Shown in pieces: positions 9,819-17,833 of a stretch of 64,000 bases of DNA. Source of the DNA: [Clostridium] colinum (GTDB lineage Bacteria; Bacillota; Clostridia; Lachnospirales; CAG-274); contig NZ_OW712331.1 in the NCBI RefSeq assembly GCF_940677205.1, positions 1,116,001 to 1,180,000 of the forward strand. Direction: 5' to 3'. Numbering within the stretch: position 1 is the stretch's first letter; every line of letters begins with the position of its first letter. The position numbers were made by a program, and so were the translations under genes. The notes beneath the pieces are model-generated. The model was not told where the DNA came from, searched no databases, and was given only the letters and a program-made list of their open reading frames with translations.

Positions 9819-9831
9819 ATTACTTCTCCTT

Positions 9832-10266
9832 TTATTTCTTATTTATGTTCATATTTTTTATCCCCATAAAATTTTCAAACATATCTGTAAAATCTATAGG
9901 ATTTTTACTAGCTTTTATATTTTGATTTATATCTGATTTGGCATTATTCATTCCAAAAGCTTGTTCAAATACATTAAACCCATTAAATTTATTAAATATA
10001 TCTTCATTCACACTACTATTAGCTGTACTTTTTTTAGTATCTGTTTCATAAAAATTTCCATTAAGTTCTCTATCATATTTTTTTCTACTTGTTTCATCAC
10101 TTAAAACTTCATAGGCCTTGCTTACTTTTTTAAACATTTCATCTGCTTGTGCATTTCCTACATTAGCATCTGGATGGTATTTTTTAGCAAGCTTTCTATA
10201 TGCTTTTTTTAATTCATCATTTGTTGCTTCTTGTGATACTCCTAATATTTTATAATAATTTTCCAT
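9832..10266 (-). CDS. DnaJ-domain co-chaperone
   Basis: 144 residues starting at MENYYKILG (ATG 10266), with GGGAGAAGATT upstream; an open frame extends further but contains that ribosome binding site. Residues 1-67 are a J domain with helix II, the HPD tripeptide ([10 protein letters not shown]) that stimulates Hsp70 ATPase, and a KAYEVLSD helix. There is no zinc-finger or DnaJ C-terminal substrate domain. Instead there is a Ser/Asn-rich linker and short Phe-rich helices ([27 protein letters not shown]) that may bind a client. It is probably the partner of the Hsp70-like protein at the far end of the locus. Confidence 0.9.
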   Translation of the reverse strand: MENYYKILGVSQEATNDELKKAYRKLAKKYHPDANVGNAQADEMFKKVSKAYEVLSDETSRKKYDRELNGNFYETDTKKSTANSSVNEDIFNKFNGFNVFEQAFGMNNAKSDINQNIKASKNPIDFTDMFENFMGIKNMNINKK

Positions 10267-10312
10267 AATCTTCTCCCATAAAGTAATAAATAATTTTAAT
10301 ATTATAAAAAAC

Positions 10313-10342
10313 AAAAAGGACATATATGGATATGCCCTTTTT
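10313..10342 (-). terminator. Terminator-like hairpin between the tube and DnaJ genes
   Basis: Arms 10313-10324 and 10331-10342 pair over 12 bp with one mismatch around a 6-nt loop. Read on the minus strand the hairpin is followed by a run of U residues (GTTTTTT). It sits just after the stop of the tube-like gene at 10357, so part of the transcription from the upstream promoter would end here. That would give more sheath and tube mRNA than regulatory mRNA. Confidence 0.6.
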
Positions 10343-10356
10343 GTTAATGGTGGTTG

Positions 10357-10797
10357 TTATACACCTGCTGGATATCCACCTTCTATTTTTATGTTTGCTA
10401 TTTTATCTTTCTTTTGTTTTACTAAAAGTGTAAATAATCCTGTACCTTCTTTATCTCCAAAGTCTTCTATATAGTCTACTACAAAAGCATTAGGAAATGT
10501 ATATTTTCTTACTACTACACCTGCAGCTATATGCTCTATTTCAAGTGTTCTATAACAATCTGCTTTTTCTGCTGGTACTACTGACCATTCTGCCATTCCT
10601 CTTGTGCTATCAAATAAGTTATCTTCAACAGCTGTTAATATTTTTCCTTTTATTGTTATACTAGAACCTACATCTTTTGTTCTTGCATCACTATCTTGTG
10701 GTATATCTGAACTAAATACTACACTTTTTACACACTCTTTTGCAATTTCAAATGTTTCTCCACCTGTGTTTGTTTTTACTGTTACTCTAAATGACAT
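10357..10797 (-). CDS. Tube-like (Hcp-like) protein
   Basis: 146 residues from ATG 10797, GGGAG upstream. Its paralogue is 26 bp upstream, with which it shares a whole-length pattern: an SDAR/SNAR motif, IKGK, a WS.VP segment, CYR.LEI, VVRKY..P.AF...Y.E, and QKKD near the C-terminus. Small all-beta proteins of this size directly after a sheath gene are the inner-tube subunits of contractile systems (Hcp, phage gp19-like), and the glycine-spaced strands fit. No signal peptide is present. Identification as tube rests on context and pattern, not on recognisable Hcp residues. Confidence 0.72.
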   Translation of the reverse strand: MSFRVTVKTNTGGETFEIAKECVKSVVFSSDIPQDSDARTKDVGSSITIKGKILTAVEDNLFDSTRGMAEWSVVPAEKADCYRTLEIEHIAAGVVVRKYTFPNAFVVDYIEDFGDKEGTGLFTLLVKQKKDKIANIKIEGGYPAGV

Positions 10798-10822
10798 AAT
10801 TTTCTAACTCCCTTCTCTTTAA

Positions 10823-11254
10823 TTATTCTCCATCAAATCCACCATTTATTTCTACTTTAGAATTTTCATCTTTTTTCTGTTTCATATGTATGTAGAATGT
10901 ACCTACACCTGTTTCGTCGTCTAATTCTTCTGTATATTCCATTATAAATGCTTCTGGTAATATATATTTTCTTACTACTTTACTTGCAGCTATTACTTGT
11001 ATTTCAGCATTTCTATAACAATGGTCTATTTCTGATGGAACTTGTGACCATTTTGCAAGTTTTATTGTGTGGTCATCACTTTCTGCACCTAATTTATAAA
11101 GCATTTTTCCTTTTATTTTTACAGAAATTCCAAAATCTGTTGCTCTCGCGTTAGAATCATTTGGAGAATCAGATACAAAATCTACATCTAATATTGCTCT
11201 CTCATCAAAATTTATTTCTTCTCCGCCACCTGTTACTTTAAGTCTAAATCCCAT
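10823..11254 (-). CDS. Tube-like (Hcp-like) protein, second copy
   Basis: 143 residues from ATG 11254 behind a near-perfect AAGGAGG, suggesting high expression. It is homologous to the product of 10357-10797 along its full length (DSNARATDFG, IKGKML, KWSQVP, CYRNAEIQVI, VVRKYILPEAFIMEY, MKQKKDEN). It lies 51 bp downstream of the sheath-like gene. Two different tube-type subunits side by side may build a heteromeric tube, or one may be a tube initiator or carry cargo. Confidence 0.72.
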   Translation of the reverse strand: MGFRLKVTGGGEEINFDERAILDVDFVSDSPNDSNARATDFGISVKIKGKMLYKLGAESDDHTIKLAKWSQVPSEIDHCYRNAEIQVIAASKVVRKYILPEAFIMEYTEELDDETGVGTFYIHMKQKKDENSKVEINGGFDGE

Positions 11255-11305
11255 ATTTATTCCTCCTTAAAAACTTATTAATATATTAAAATTTATGTTA
11301 TAAAT

Positions 11306-13483
11306 TTATGCTCTTGTTCCTGAACTAAGTTTATTTATTTCAACTTCAAGATTTTTAACATTTCCATTAAATGTTATATCTAATGTACATATATTGCTAC
11401 TTTCATCAATTGAATAGTTAATATCATCACCTTTTCCTACAATTGCATTGATAAACTCTCTTTTTGTATTCCAAAGACTTTTTTGTGACTGAGGATTATT
11501 TGAGAAAAATCCTACTATGTTGTCTTGTTTAAAGTCACTTGTTGCATGTCTTAATACTCTTTCTATATATGTTGTTACTTGTGTTTTATATATAGGTTCG
11601 TACATATTTTCTTCATTTACAAGTAAATTTCTAGCTTTATAAACCATTACTCTAGAAACTTCTTTGCCTTCTATTACTGCATTTTCAGATGAAAAGACAA
11701 ATCCAAAGCTTCTTCTGTTTATATCATCTTTAATTGTGTTTGTAAAACCTGTTATTTCTTTTGCCATACTTGTATATACTTTTAAAGAGTTATCTCCAGA
11801 TTCTATATCAAATCTTACTCCAGGAAGACTAGAGTCTACATTCTTTTTAAATACAGATTTTAAATATTCTGGACATTGATATGTAGCTACTAATCCTGCT
11901 GCTATATATGAAGCCCCTATATAAACACCTTCTATCCAAAGTTTCATAATGTCTTCTTTTTCTTTAGATAGTTCTGCAATGTTATCTTCTGTTACTAACA
12001 TTTTAGAATCTAACACAACTCCAGATTTGTCTTTTGGAATTATTGTAAAGTTTGGTACACAAGGTATTGCGTATTCACTATAAGGTTTTCCTATTAAAGT
12101 TGAACATCTTTCTTCAAATTTTTCTATGCCTTCTGTTGCCATATAGTTAAATGTTGTTTTATCGCTTGTTTCATAAGAGAAGAAACCTTGTATTCCATAA
12201 TCTTTAAATATATCTAATATTCTAGCTAAAGATTCCACACTGTTTACATCTGTTTTTTCTTTAACTTCATTACCTTTAAATCTTTCTCTTGTAAGCTTCA
12301 TTTTAGAATTTTGGTCTAAAGATATATTAGGTAAAATACCATACCATATTGTATTTTTAAATTCATTTTTGGCATTTACTGTATTTAAATAAGTTATTAA
12401 TTTAGGTATGTTATTACTTTTTGCAAACATTTCATTTGTTGTATTAGATATTAATAGGCTTGGTCTCATTCCTTTTAATTTTTTAGGGTATTGTTCAAAA
12501 AATGCCCATACACCTAATATTTTTTCTATTAAAGGTTTAGCTATTTTAATAAAATCATCTTTTGCAGTTTTATAAAATTCAAGGTATGAATTATAATTTT
12601 TAACTTCTTTAGAAACATCTATATCTGTTACCATTGTAGAAGCAAGTGGACAAAATGTTCTAGACACAAGTGATTTTACATAATCATTACTATCTTCATT
12701 TATAGCTTCATAATCTTCCTCAAGTGCTTGTATCAAGCCTTTATTAACATTATCATCAATAGTAGCTATTGAAGTTGTTTCTGCTTTAGGTGCTTCTAAT
12801 ATTTTAAGCTCTCCATCTTCTCCCATTGACAAAACACCTAAAGCAAGAGGAGTTTTATCTTCACTTTGACCTGTACCTAATAAAAGTCTTGTTTTAATGT
12901 CTTCAATAGCAAGTGGTAACATTGCCATTACATTGTTATAATTTTTACTTGCTTCTTCAAACATAACGTTTAACTTATCGGCAATATCTAACTTTTTAGG
13001 GTCTCCTTCTTCAAGTGCTACATATTCCCCATAAACATATTGAAGTTCTTTTCTGTTTTGGCGGATATCGTCCATAACTTTTTTAGGTGAAATTAAATCT
13101 GTTAAATTTTCAAATTTAAAATCTACATTTATTATTCCTTGAACTCTTTTTGTGTCTATCAAGGTAATAAGCATTTTTAAAAAATCATTATTTGTATTTA
13201 AATGAATTTCTGTAAGCATTTCATCTGGTATAGATTCCGGTTTTTTAAGCGTATATATAACCTTTTGATTATTTGCATTAAAAAAGGAATAAACAACAGG
13301 ATCAAATTTTTCAAGAAATTCATCGAAATTATTAACTAATAAATTTTCGTTAATTTCCTTAATCTTCTCATCACTTAAGCTGTCTATTCCTTTTGTGTCT
13401 CCAACTAACGTTATCAAATCTAATTTTTCTGGATTTATTTCCTCCATTAAAATAGTTCTATTTGTTTGATTAATATTAGCCAT
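11306..13483 (-). CDS. Contractile sheath-like protein, TssB-TssC fusion
   Basis: 725 residues from ATG 13483 (GGAG upstream). Residues about 95-200 match the TssB/VipA layout: a strand of the form INVDFKFENLTDL, then SPKKVMDDIRQNRKEL as in the TssB 'fe.d..P..va.qvp.Lr.Ll' region, then a helical tail ending KTRLLLG. Residues about 270-725 follow TssC/VipB: a long helical domain, a GILPNISLDQNSKMKL segment, a YGIQGFFSYE segment, a conserved C-terminal helix (TYIERVLRHATSDF) and a closing strand with LDITFNGNVKNLEVEI. In type VI systems these are two proteins; here they are one chain. It precedes the two tube-like genes. Confidence 0.75.
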   Translation of the reverse strand: MANINQTNRTILMEEINPEKLDLITLVGDTKGIDSLSDEKIKEINENLLVNNFDEFLEKFDPVVYSFFNANNQKVIYTLKKPESIPDEMLTEIHLNTNNDFLKMLITLIDTKRVQGIINVDFKFENLTDLISPKKVMDDIRQNRKELQYVYGEYVALEEGDPKKLDIADKLNVMFEEASKNYNNVMAMLPLAIEDIKTRLLLGTGQSEDKTPLALGVLSMGEDGELKILEAPKAETTSIATIDDNVNKGLIQALEEDYEAINEDSNDYVKSLVSRTFCPLASTMVTDIDVSKEVKNYNSYLEFYKTAKDDFIKIAKPLIEKILGVWAFFEQYPKKLKGMRPSLLISNTTNEMFAKSNNIPKLITYLNTVNAKNEFKNTIWYGILPNISLDQNSKMKLTRERFKGNEVKEKTDVNSVESLARILDIFKDYGIQGFFSYETSDKTTFNYMATEGIEKFEERCSTLIGKPYSEYAIPCVPNFTIIPKDKSGVVLDSKMLVTEDNIAELSKEKEDIMKLWIEGVYIGASYIAAGLVATYQCPEYLKSVFKKNVDSSLPGVRFDIESGDNSLKVYTSMAKEITGFTNTIKDDINRRSFGFVFSSENAVIEGKEVSRVMVYKARNLLVNEENMYEPIYKTQVTTYIERVLRHATSDFKQDNIVGFFSNNPQSQKSLWNTKREFINAIVGKGDDINYSIDESSNICTLDITFNGNVKNLEVEINKLSSGTRA

Positions 13484-13521
13484 TTTTCCAACTCCATTCT
13501 TTATTACATCGTAAACTGTAT

Positions 13522-15276
13522 TTAAATATAAGTTTTTACTTCACTTGGTTTCAAATTCTTATAATGAATTTCAATTTCTGTAACTTCATCTTCTAGCATA
13601 ATATTTATTTTTTCATTAAAATTTATATTAATATTTTTATTAAAAGTTATTAAACTTCCACCTTTTATTATAGTTGAATAAGAATGATTTGTTAATTTTA
13701 ATGCTTTATTCATACTTGGTTCAAAAACTATCTTAGAAGCACTGTCATCACCAATGTCTAATTTACAAGCATCTAATATATCTTTTAAAGTAATCTTATC
13801 ATTATTTTGGTTTCTTTGAAGGTTAAACACTTGAGGAGCAATATCACATCCATCTTTTGTATTTAACACATATATGTTTAATTTTCCAAAATATTCGTAT
13901 GGATTTTTAAAAATAGTACTTGTTCTTTTTGGCTCTTCTTTTTCACCATTATTTACTTTTATTAATATAATAGTAATTAAAAATAATAAAAGTATTAAAA
14001 TTATGTATAAAGGTAGATAATTATTATTTTTATTAGCTTCTAATAATTCATTAATTTTTGTTTTATCTAGTTTTAAATTTAACTGTTTTAAATTTAAAAA
14101 ATTCTGTTCAAATTCTTCTAAATTTAAAATAATCTCTAAATCTTGTTTTAAATCCAAAACATTTAGATTAACATAAATTTTATTATTTTCTATTTTACCT
14201 TCATATATTTTGTCATTTATATTTAATTTTGCTGTTTTATTATTGTAATAACTATTATCTAAAATATTTCCTTTTTTATTTTTCAAAAATATATTTAATG
14301 TAGCTTTAACTGTATTATCTTCATAACGATAATTTGTAATTTCTCCATTTATATCTACAATATATTCTTGTAATAAATAAGCTTTTACATTTCCATTAGA
14401 ACTATATTTTAAATTAATTATATTTTCATAAGGATTAATAACCTCAACTATTGAAAAGTTTTTACCTACTATAACATTAGCACTTTCAGATTTACAATTT
14501 ACGTTTATATCACTAATATTATCTGTAGATGATAATAAAATTTTAACTTTATCTAAATTTATTACAGGTAAATTTACATTAATTTCTCCATTTAAAGCAT
14601 TTCCTACACCAATTTGACTTTGCTTAATACCAAATTTATCAAATAAAATTTTATTTGACACCTCATTTAATTTAAAGATACTATTACACCTAAATATTTC
14701 TCCACCAGTTAATTTAGTAGCTTCAAATATATTAGATTTTTTACCTTCTTGTGTAAGTTCTCCAAGTGCTATTATATCTATAAGTATATTTTTTTCTCTA
14801 GAAAGTTCTATAGCCTGTTTAAACTTTTTAGTAGATTGATTAGTTAAATCTTGATTTTTTAATGCTATTTCACCATCTGAAATCATAATAATATTTTTAA
14901 AACTAGCATCTTTAGAAAACATATTTATTGCATAATCAAGAGCATCTCCTGCATTGGTATATCCCGTATATTTTACTCTATCTAAAATACTATTAAAATA
15001 TACTAAGTCATTACTAACATTTGCGTAATCAACTATTTGAGTATTATATACAACTATTCCAACTTTATAATCTAAAGTTAAAAAGTTAGACATTTTTTTT
15101 ACTTCATCTGAAACTAAATTTTGTGTATCAAAACTTTTCATTGAATTACTTGCATCTATTAAAAATATAATTTCTTTTTTATTATCTAAATTTTTACCTA
15201 ATATAGTATTATAACATAAAAAAATAATAATAATTACAAAAAATAATTTTAAAAAAATACTTTTCATAGTATTCAT
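13522..15276 (-). CDS. Surface VWA-domain membrane protein, first gene of the contractile-system locus
   Basis: 584 residues from ATG 15276, which has GGAGAG 8 nt upstream; earlier ATGs lack this. An N-terminal hydrophobic segment (KLFFVIIIIFLCYNTIL) is a signal peptide or anchor. A von Willebrand A domain with an intact MIDAS (FLIDASNSM, TNAGDAL, MISDGE) spans about 35-215, then comes a beta-rich extracellular region, a membrane helix near 418-440 (LYIILILLLFLITIILI) and a 130-residue cytoplasmic tail. The tail (KLNIYVLNTKDGCDI ... LTNHSYSTIIKGG) resembles a degenerate FHA-like beta sandwich. An envelope-spanning sensor or anchor for the machine is inferred. A good promoter lies upstream. 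Confidence 0.82.
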   Translation of the reverse strand: MNTMKSIFLKLFFVIIIIFLCYNTILGKNLDNKKEIIFLIDASNSMKSFDTQNLVSDEVKKMSNFLTLDYKVGIVVYNTQIVDYANVSNDLVYFNSILDRVKYTGYTNAGDALDYAINMFSKDASFKNIIMISDGEIALKNQDLTNQSTKKFKQAIELSREKNILIDIIALGELTQEGKKSNIFEATKLTGGEIFRCNSIFKLNEVSNKILFDKFGIKQSQIGVGNALNGEINVNLPVINLDKVKILLSSTDNISDINVNCKSESANVIVGKNFSIVEVINPYENIINLKYSSNGNVKAYLLQEYIVDINGEITNYRYEDNTVKATLNIFLKNKKGNILDNSYYNNKTAKLNINDKIYEGKIENNKIYVNLNVLDLKQDLEIILNLEEFEQNFLNLKQLNLKLDKTKINELLEANKNNNYLPLYIILILLLFLITIILIKVNNGEKEEPKRTSTIFKNPYEYFGKLNIYVLNTKDGCDIAPQVFNLQRNQNNDKITLKDILDACKLDIGDDSASKIVFEPSMNKALKLTNHSYSTIIKGGSLITFNKNININFNEKINIMLEDEVTEIEIHYKNLKPSEVKTYI

Positions 15277-15363
15277 AAGAATTCTCTCCATTTTATATTT
15301 ATAACTATTCAATTTTCAATGTGCAATGAATAATTAATTTAAATAAATACTTTACAACAATAT

Positions 15364-15390
15364 ATTATAAAAATTTGGTTAATTTGTCAA
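15364..15390 (-). promoter_or_regulatory. Promoter of the contractile-system locus
   Basis: On the minus strand a perfect TTGACA (15385-15390) is followed by a perfect TATAAT (15364-15369). The spacer is 15 nt, shorter than the ideal 17; a TAATAT with 17-nt spacing overlaps it. The site lies about 90 bp upstream of the VWA gene start and is oriented toward the whole locus. It implies housekeeping sigma-factor transcription. Confidence 0.6.
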
Positions 15391-15527
15391 TACCTGTTTA
15401 ATTTTTTATATCCATTATAATTCCAAATAAACTATGATTTTTATATTACTATATAATTTATTACTTATTTATAATAATTTAATTCTATATTTATGTTAGG
15501 CATATGCTTTAAGTCTTTCTAAAATTT

Positions 15528-16652
15528 TTAAATTTCTATATTATAATAACCTTTTAATTCATCAAAAGTTATATTTAGTCCAACTTTATTTAATCTATCA
15601 ATTCTATTTTCAAATAACTTTTTTAATAAAATAGCTTTTTCTTTATCTAAACCATAATGAAGACAGTTATGACAATTACTACAAAGACTTACTATATTAG
15701 CTTCAATATCCAAACTATAATCAAATTCTTCTTGCTTACTTATAGGTATCAAATGATGTGCTTCTGTATAATTCATATTATTAGATTTTCTGATAAATGT
15801 AGTATGGGTATTTTCAATTTCACATTTATAGTTTGCTAATATAAGTGCATTAGCTGCCACTTTTATATCTCTTGGATAAACCTTTACTCCTTTATTATTA
15901 ATTATATTTTTAATTTTCTTTTTACAATCTAATTCATTTTTAATTAGTTTAATATTTTTAGTTAAATATTTATCTATATCTTTTTGATTTTCATCTTTTA
16001 ATGTATAACCATCTATTTTTAAAAATAATTCATCATAAAATGATTCTATACCTCTTAAACCTATCGCTCTTATTAATCTATCATATAACAATAAATATTC
16101 ATTTATATTATATATTATTATTTCATCATTAATAATATCTTTTATATCATAATATTTTGCAAGTATATTTCCATACTCATACCCTTTTCCTAAATAATTC
16201 TTACAATTTAAGTTTATATCTTTCAGTTCAGTTTTTATATCTAAATAAAAATTTTTTCTAATTATTTCACTAGCTAATCTTATTTTATTTTTAGCTTCTT
16301 TAGTTCCATACTTATTTTTAAAATATGTAAATCCTTGATTAATACTTAAATACATTCCTGTAAAGTCTGCTTTAATAAGAATTCCTATATATATACCTTT
16401 TTGAGCAGATATAACTTTATCATTATCATCTCTTATTTTTTTACTAAATATACATATCCATGGAATTTCAGCTGGTTGTCCTTTACCCCCTGAACCTTCT
16501 ATTTTAAGTAAATTTTTATTTTCTAATTTATGATATAAATTGCTTGGTATTTCTTTACTTATTAATTTTATAGTATCATTATTAGCAAAGTTTTCTTTAT
16601 TCACATATTTGAAATTTTCTAAAAATTTTATAATTAAATTTGTTAACTCCAT
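15528..16652 (-). CDS. McrB-N (MrcB-like) domain HNH endonuclease
   Basis: 374 residues from ATG 16652 with AAAGGAG upstream. The N-terminal half carries the DUF3578/MrcB-type domain signature: GSGGKGQPAEIPW, then ISAQKGIYIGIL and DFTGMYLSINQG. Such domains bind modified DNA in McrBC-like enzymes. The C-terminus is an HNH nuclease: EAHHLIPIS, IVSLCSNCHNCLH with the metal-binding Cys/His pairs. A stand-alone modification-dependent (type IV-like) restriction enzyme is the best reading. It lies next to other accessory and decayed genes, consistent with a defence patch, and is transcribed separately from the contractile locus, whose first gene begins about 250 bp downstream. Confidence 0.85.
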   Translation of the reverse strand: MELTNLIIKFLENFKYVNKENFANNDTIKLISKEIPSNLYHKLENKNLLKIEGSGGKGQPAEIPWICIFSKKIRDDNDKVISAQKGIYIGILIKADFTGMYLSINQGFTYFKNKYGTKEAKNKIRLASEIIRKNFYLDIKTELKDINLNCKNYLGKGYEYGNILAKYYDIKDIINDEIIIYNINEYLLLYDRLIRAIGLRGIESFYDELFLKIDGYTLKDENQKDIDKYLTKNIKLIKNELDCKKKIKNIINNKGVKVYPRDIKVAANALILANYKCEIENTHTTFIRKSNNMNYTEAHHLIPISKQEEFDYSLDIEANIVSLCSNCHNCLHYGLDKEKAILLKKLFENRIDRLNKVGLNITFDELKGYYNIEI

Positions 16653-16802
16653 TTTATAAATTTTCTCCTTTCAAAATATTTTTATCATAAAATTATTAAA
16701 ATTTATATAAATATATCTTCTATAATATGGTTTAATAAATTATTTTTATATCTAAAAAGATTTATTAAAGCTAAAAACACTAATAAAATTTTATAAAATT
16801 TA

Positions 16803-17039
16803 AACATTTACATCTTTATCATATATTTCATCAGAAGATAAATCTATATAATAATTCAAACTTACTCTATATCCTGCAACATTAACTTTAACTTATTCAA
16901 ATAAACCAACTATATTTTTAAATATTTAAATATACTTATTCAATTAATATAGTAGTTTTAAATTATATTTTTTTATTTTCCCACTTTCAAATTTTGTAAT
17001 AATTATAAAATCTTCTTTAGATTCAATAAGTATTATCTC
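16803..17039 (-). pseudogene. Decayed DUF2442 gene
   Basis: Minus-strand translation gives EIILIESKEDFIIITKFESG, then KIKKYNLKLLY and a stop. After shifted frames it continues with VAGYRVSLNYYIDLSSDEIY. This is the DUF2442 pattern (a nucleic-acid-binding family usually paired with DUF4160): 'F.nGe.k.yd...' followed by 'GyGisWn..iDLs.deiy'. In-frame stops interrupt it, so it is inactive. It lies about 33 bp downstream of the broken DUF4160 gene, the family's usual arrangement. Confidence 0.65.
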
Positions 17040-17072
17040 TTTAAAAATATAAACACATCTTTATATAAATAT

Positions 17073-17297
17073 TTATACTAATGTTGGTAATTTTTTAAAT
17101 TCTTGTGTATTCCATATTTTTATCAGTTCTATTTGATTAATTTTAGTCCATTCTACACTATTTTTAATTCTTTATTATGTAAATTTCCTTCTAGAATTTT
17201 AAACGTATTTGAATCTATTATAACCAACATATTCATTATATATTGCATGTATATGTGATTGATTATGTTCACTTTCTCTAAAATACATTTTTATTAC
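17073..17297 (-). pseudogene. Decayed DUF4160 gene
   Basis: Minus-strand reading gives VIKMYFRESEHNQSHIHAIY then NEYVG in one frame. Next come SNTFKILEGNLHNKELKIV in a second frame and EWTKINQIELIKIWNTQEF then KKLPTLV in a third. Together these reproduce a complete DUF4160 protein (YFREHNPPHIHA ... ILEG ... WNTQEFKKLPPL) broken by two frame changes and a stop. DUF4160-DUF2442 pairs behave like toxin-antitoxin or mobile accessory pairs. Here both are dead. Confidence 0.75.
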
Positions 17298-17340
17298 TTT
17301 TATTATATCATATATTTATCATCTTATTTTCATTACATTT

Positions 17341-17452
17341 TAAAAAACTTATTAAAGCATTTAAACTTTAATACGTCTTTTCATTTTAATTATTAGTTTC
17401 TATATTTTTATTTATAAATTATCTACATTCATGGTCTAATTCTGTCAATATA
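17341..17452 (-). repeat. Relic copy of the deacetylase 3' end and terminator
   Basis: About 110 bp match the end of the polysaccharide deacetylase gene and its terminator at 20362-20465. The minus-strand peptide HEC-R-stop-FINKNIETNN corresponds to HEGRQFVNENIETSN there, and the hairpin after the stop is also repeated with mismatches. No other part of a deacetylase is seen near it. It is either the remains of a second deacetylase gene or a duplication that accompanied arrival of the DUF4365 gene between the two copies. Confidence 0.7.
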
Positions 17453-17833
17453 GGACTTAAAATTTATAAAAGTACTCTAAATTTTAAATAAATATATTTT
17501 AATTAAAAGTTTTAACAGTTCAAGATTATCCATCTTGATATAAAAATTTTTTAAATTAAATCCAACAAGTGTATCGTACTTTACAACATTTTCTTCCACA
17601 CAAGTACACAATATTTTATAATTGATATATTTTCTAATATAAAAGATTTTTCTTATCTGACAATATAAACTTAGATCATAAGTCTTCAAGTATCATAAAC
17701 ATTACAAGAAGATTCCTATATGAGAATATTTCTATCAATAATTTATGAAACTTCCCAATTAGTTCGTAAACTATTCCTATACTAAGTATATAAAAAAATA
17801 GATACTAGCCCCTTGAATTTTTTATCAAACCTA

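Noticed and set aside
15380-15395. TTAATTTGTCAATA near the contractile-locus promoter, similar to one segment end
   Set aside because: Better explained as the -35 element of the minus-strand promoter; no TTTAG/14-mer partner found in the window.
17441-17470. TGTCAATAT followed by GACTTAA beside the deacetylase relic, resembling the segment ends
   Set aside because: Orientation and spacing do not match the two well-defined segments; TTGACA-like words are common promoter pieces here.
17477-17689. 70-residue minus-strand open frame between the deacetylase relic and the DUF4365 gene
   Set aside because: No ribosome binding site, no family resemblance, lies in a decayed stretch; likely chance.
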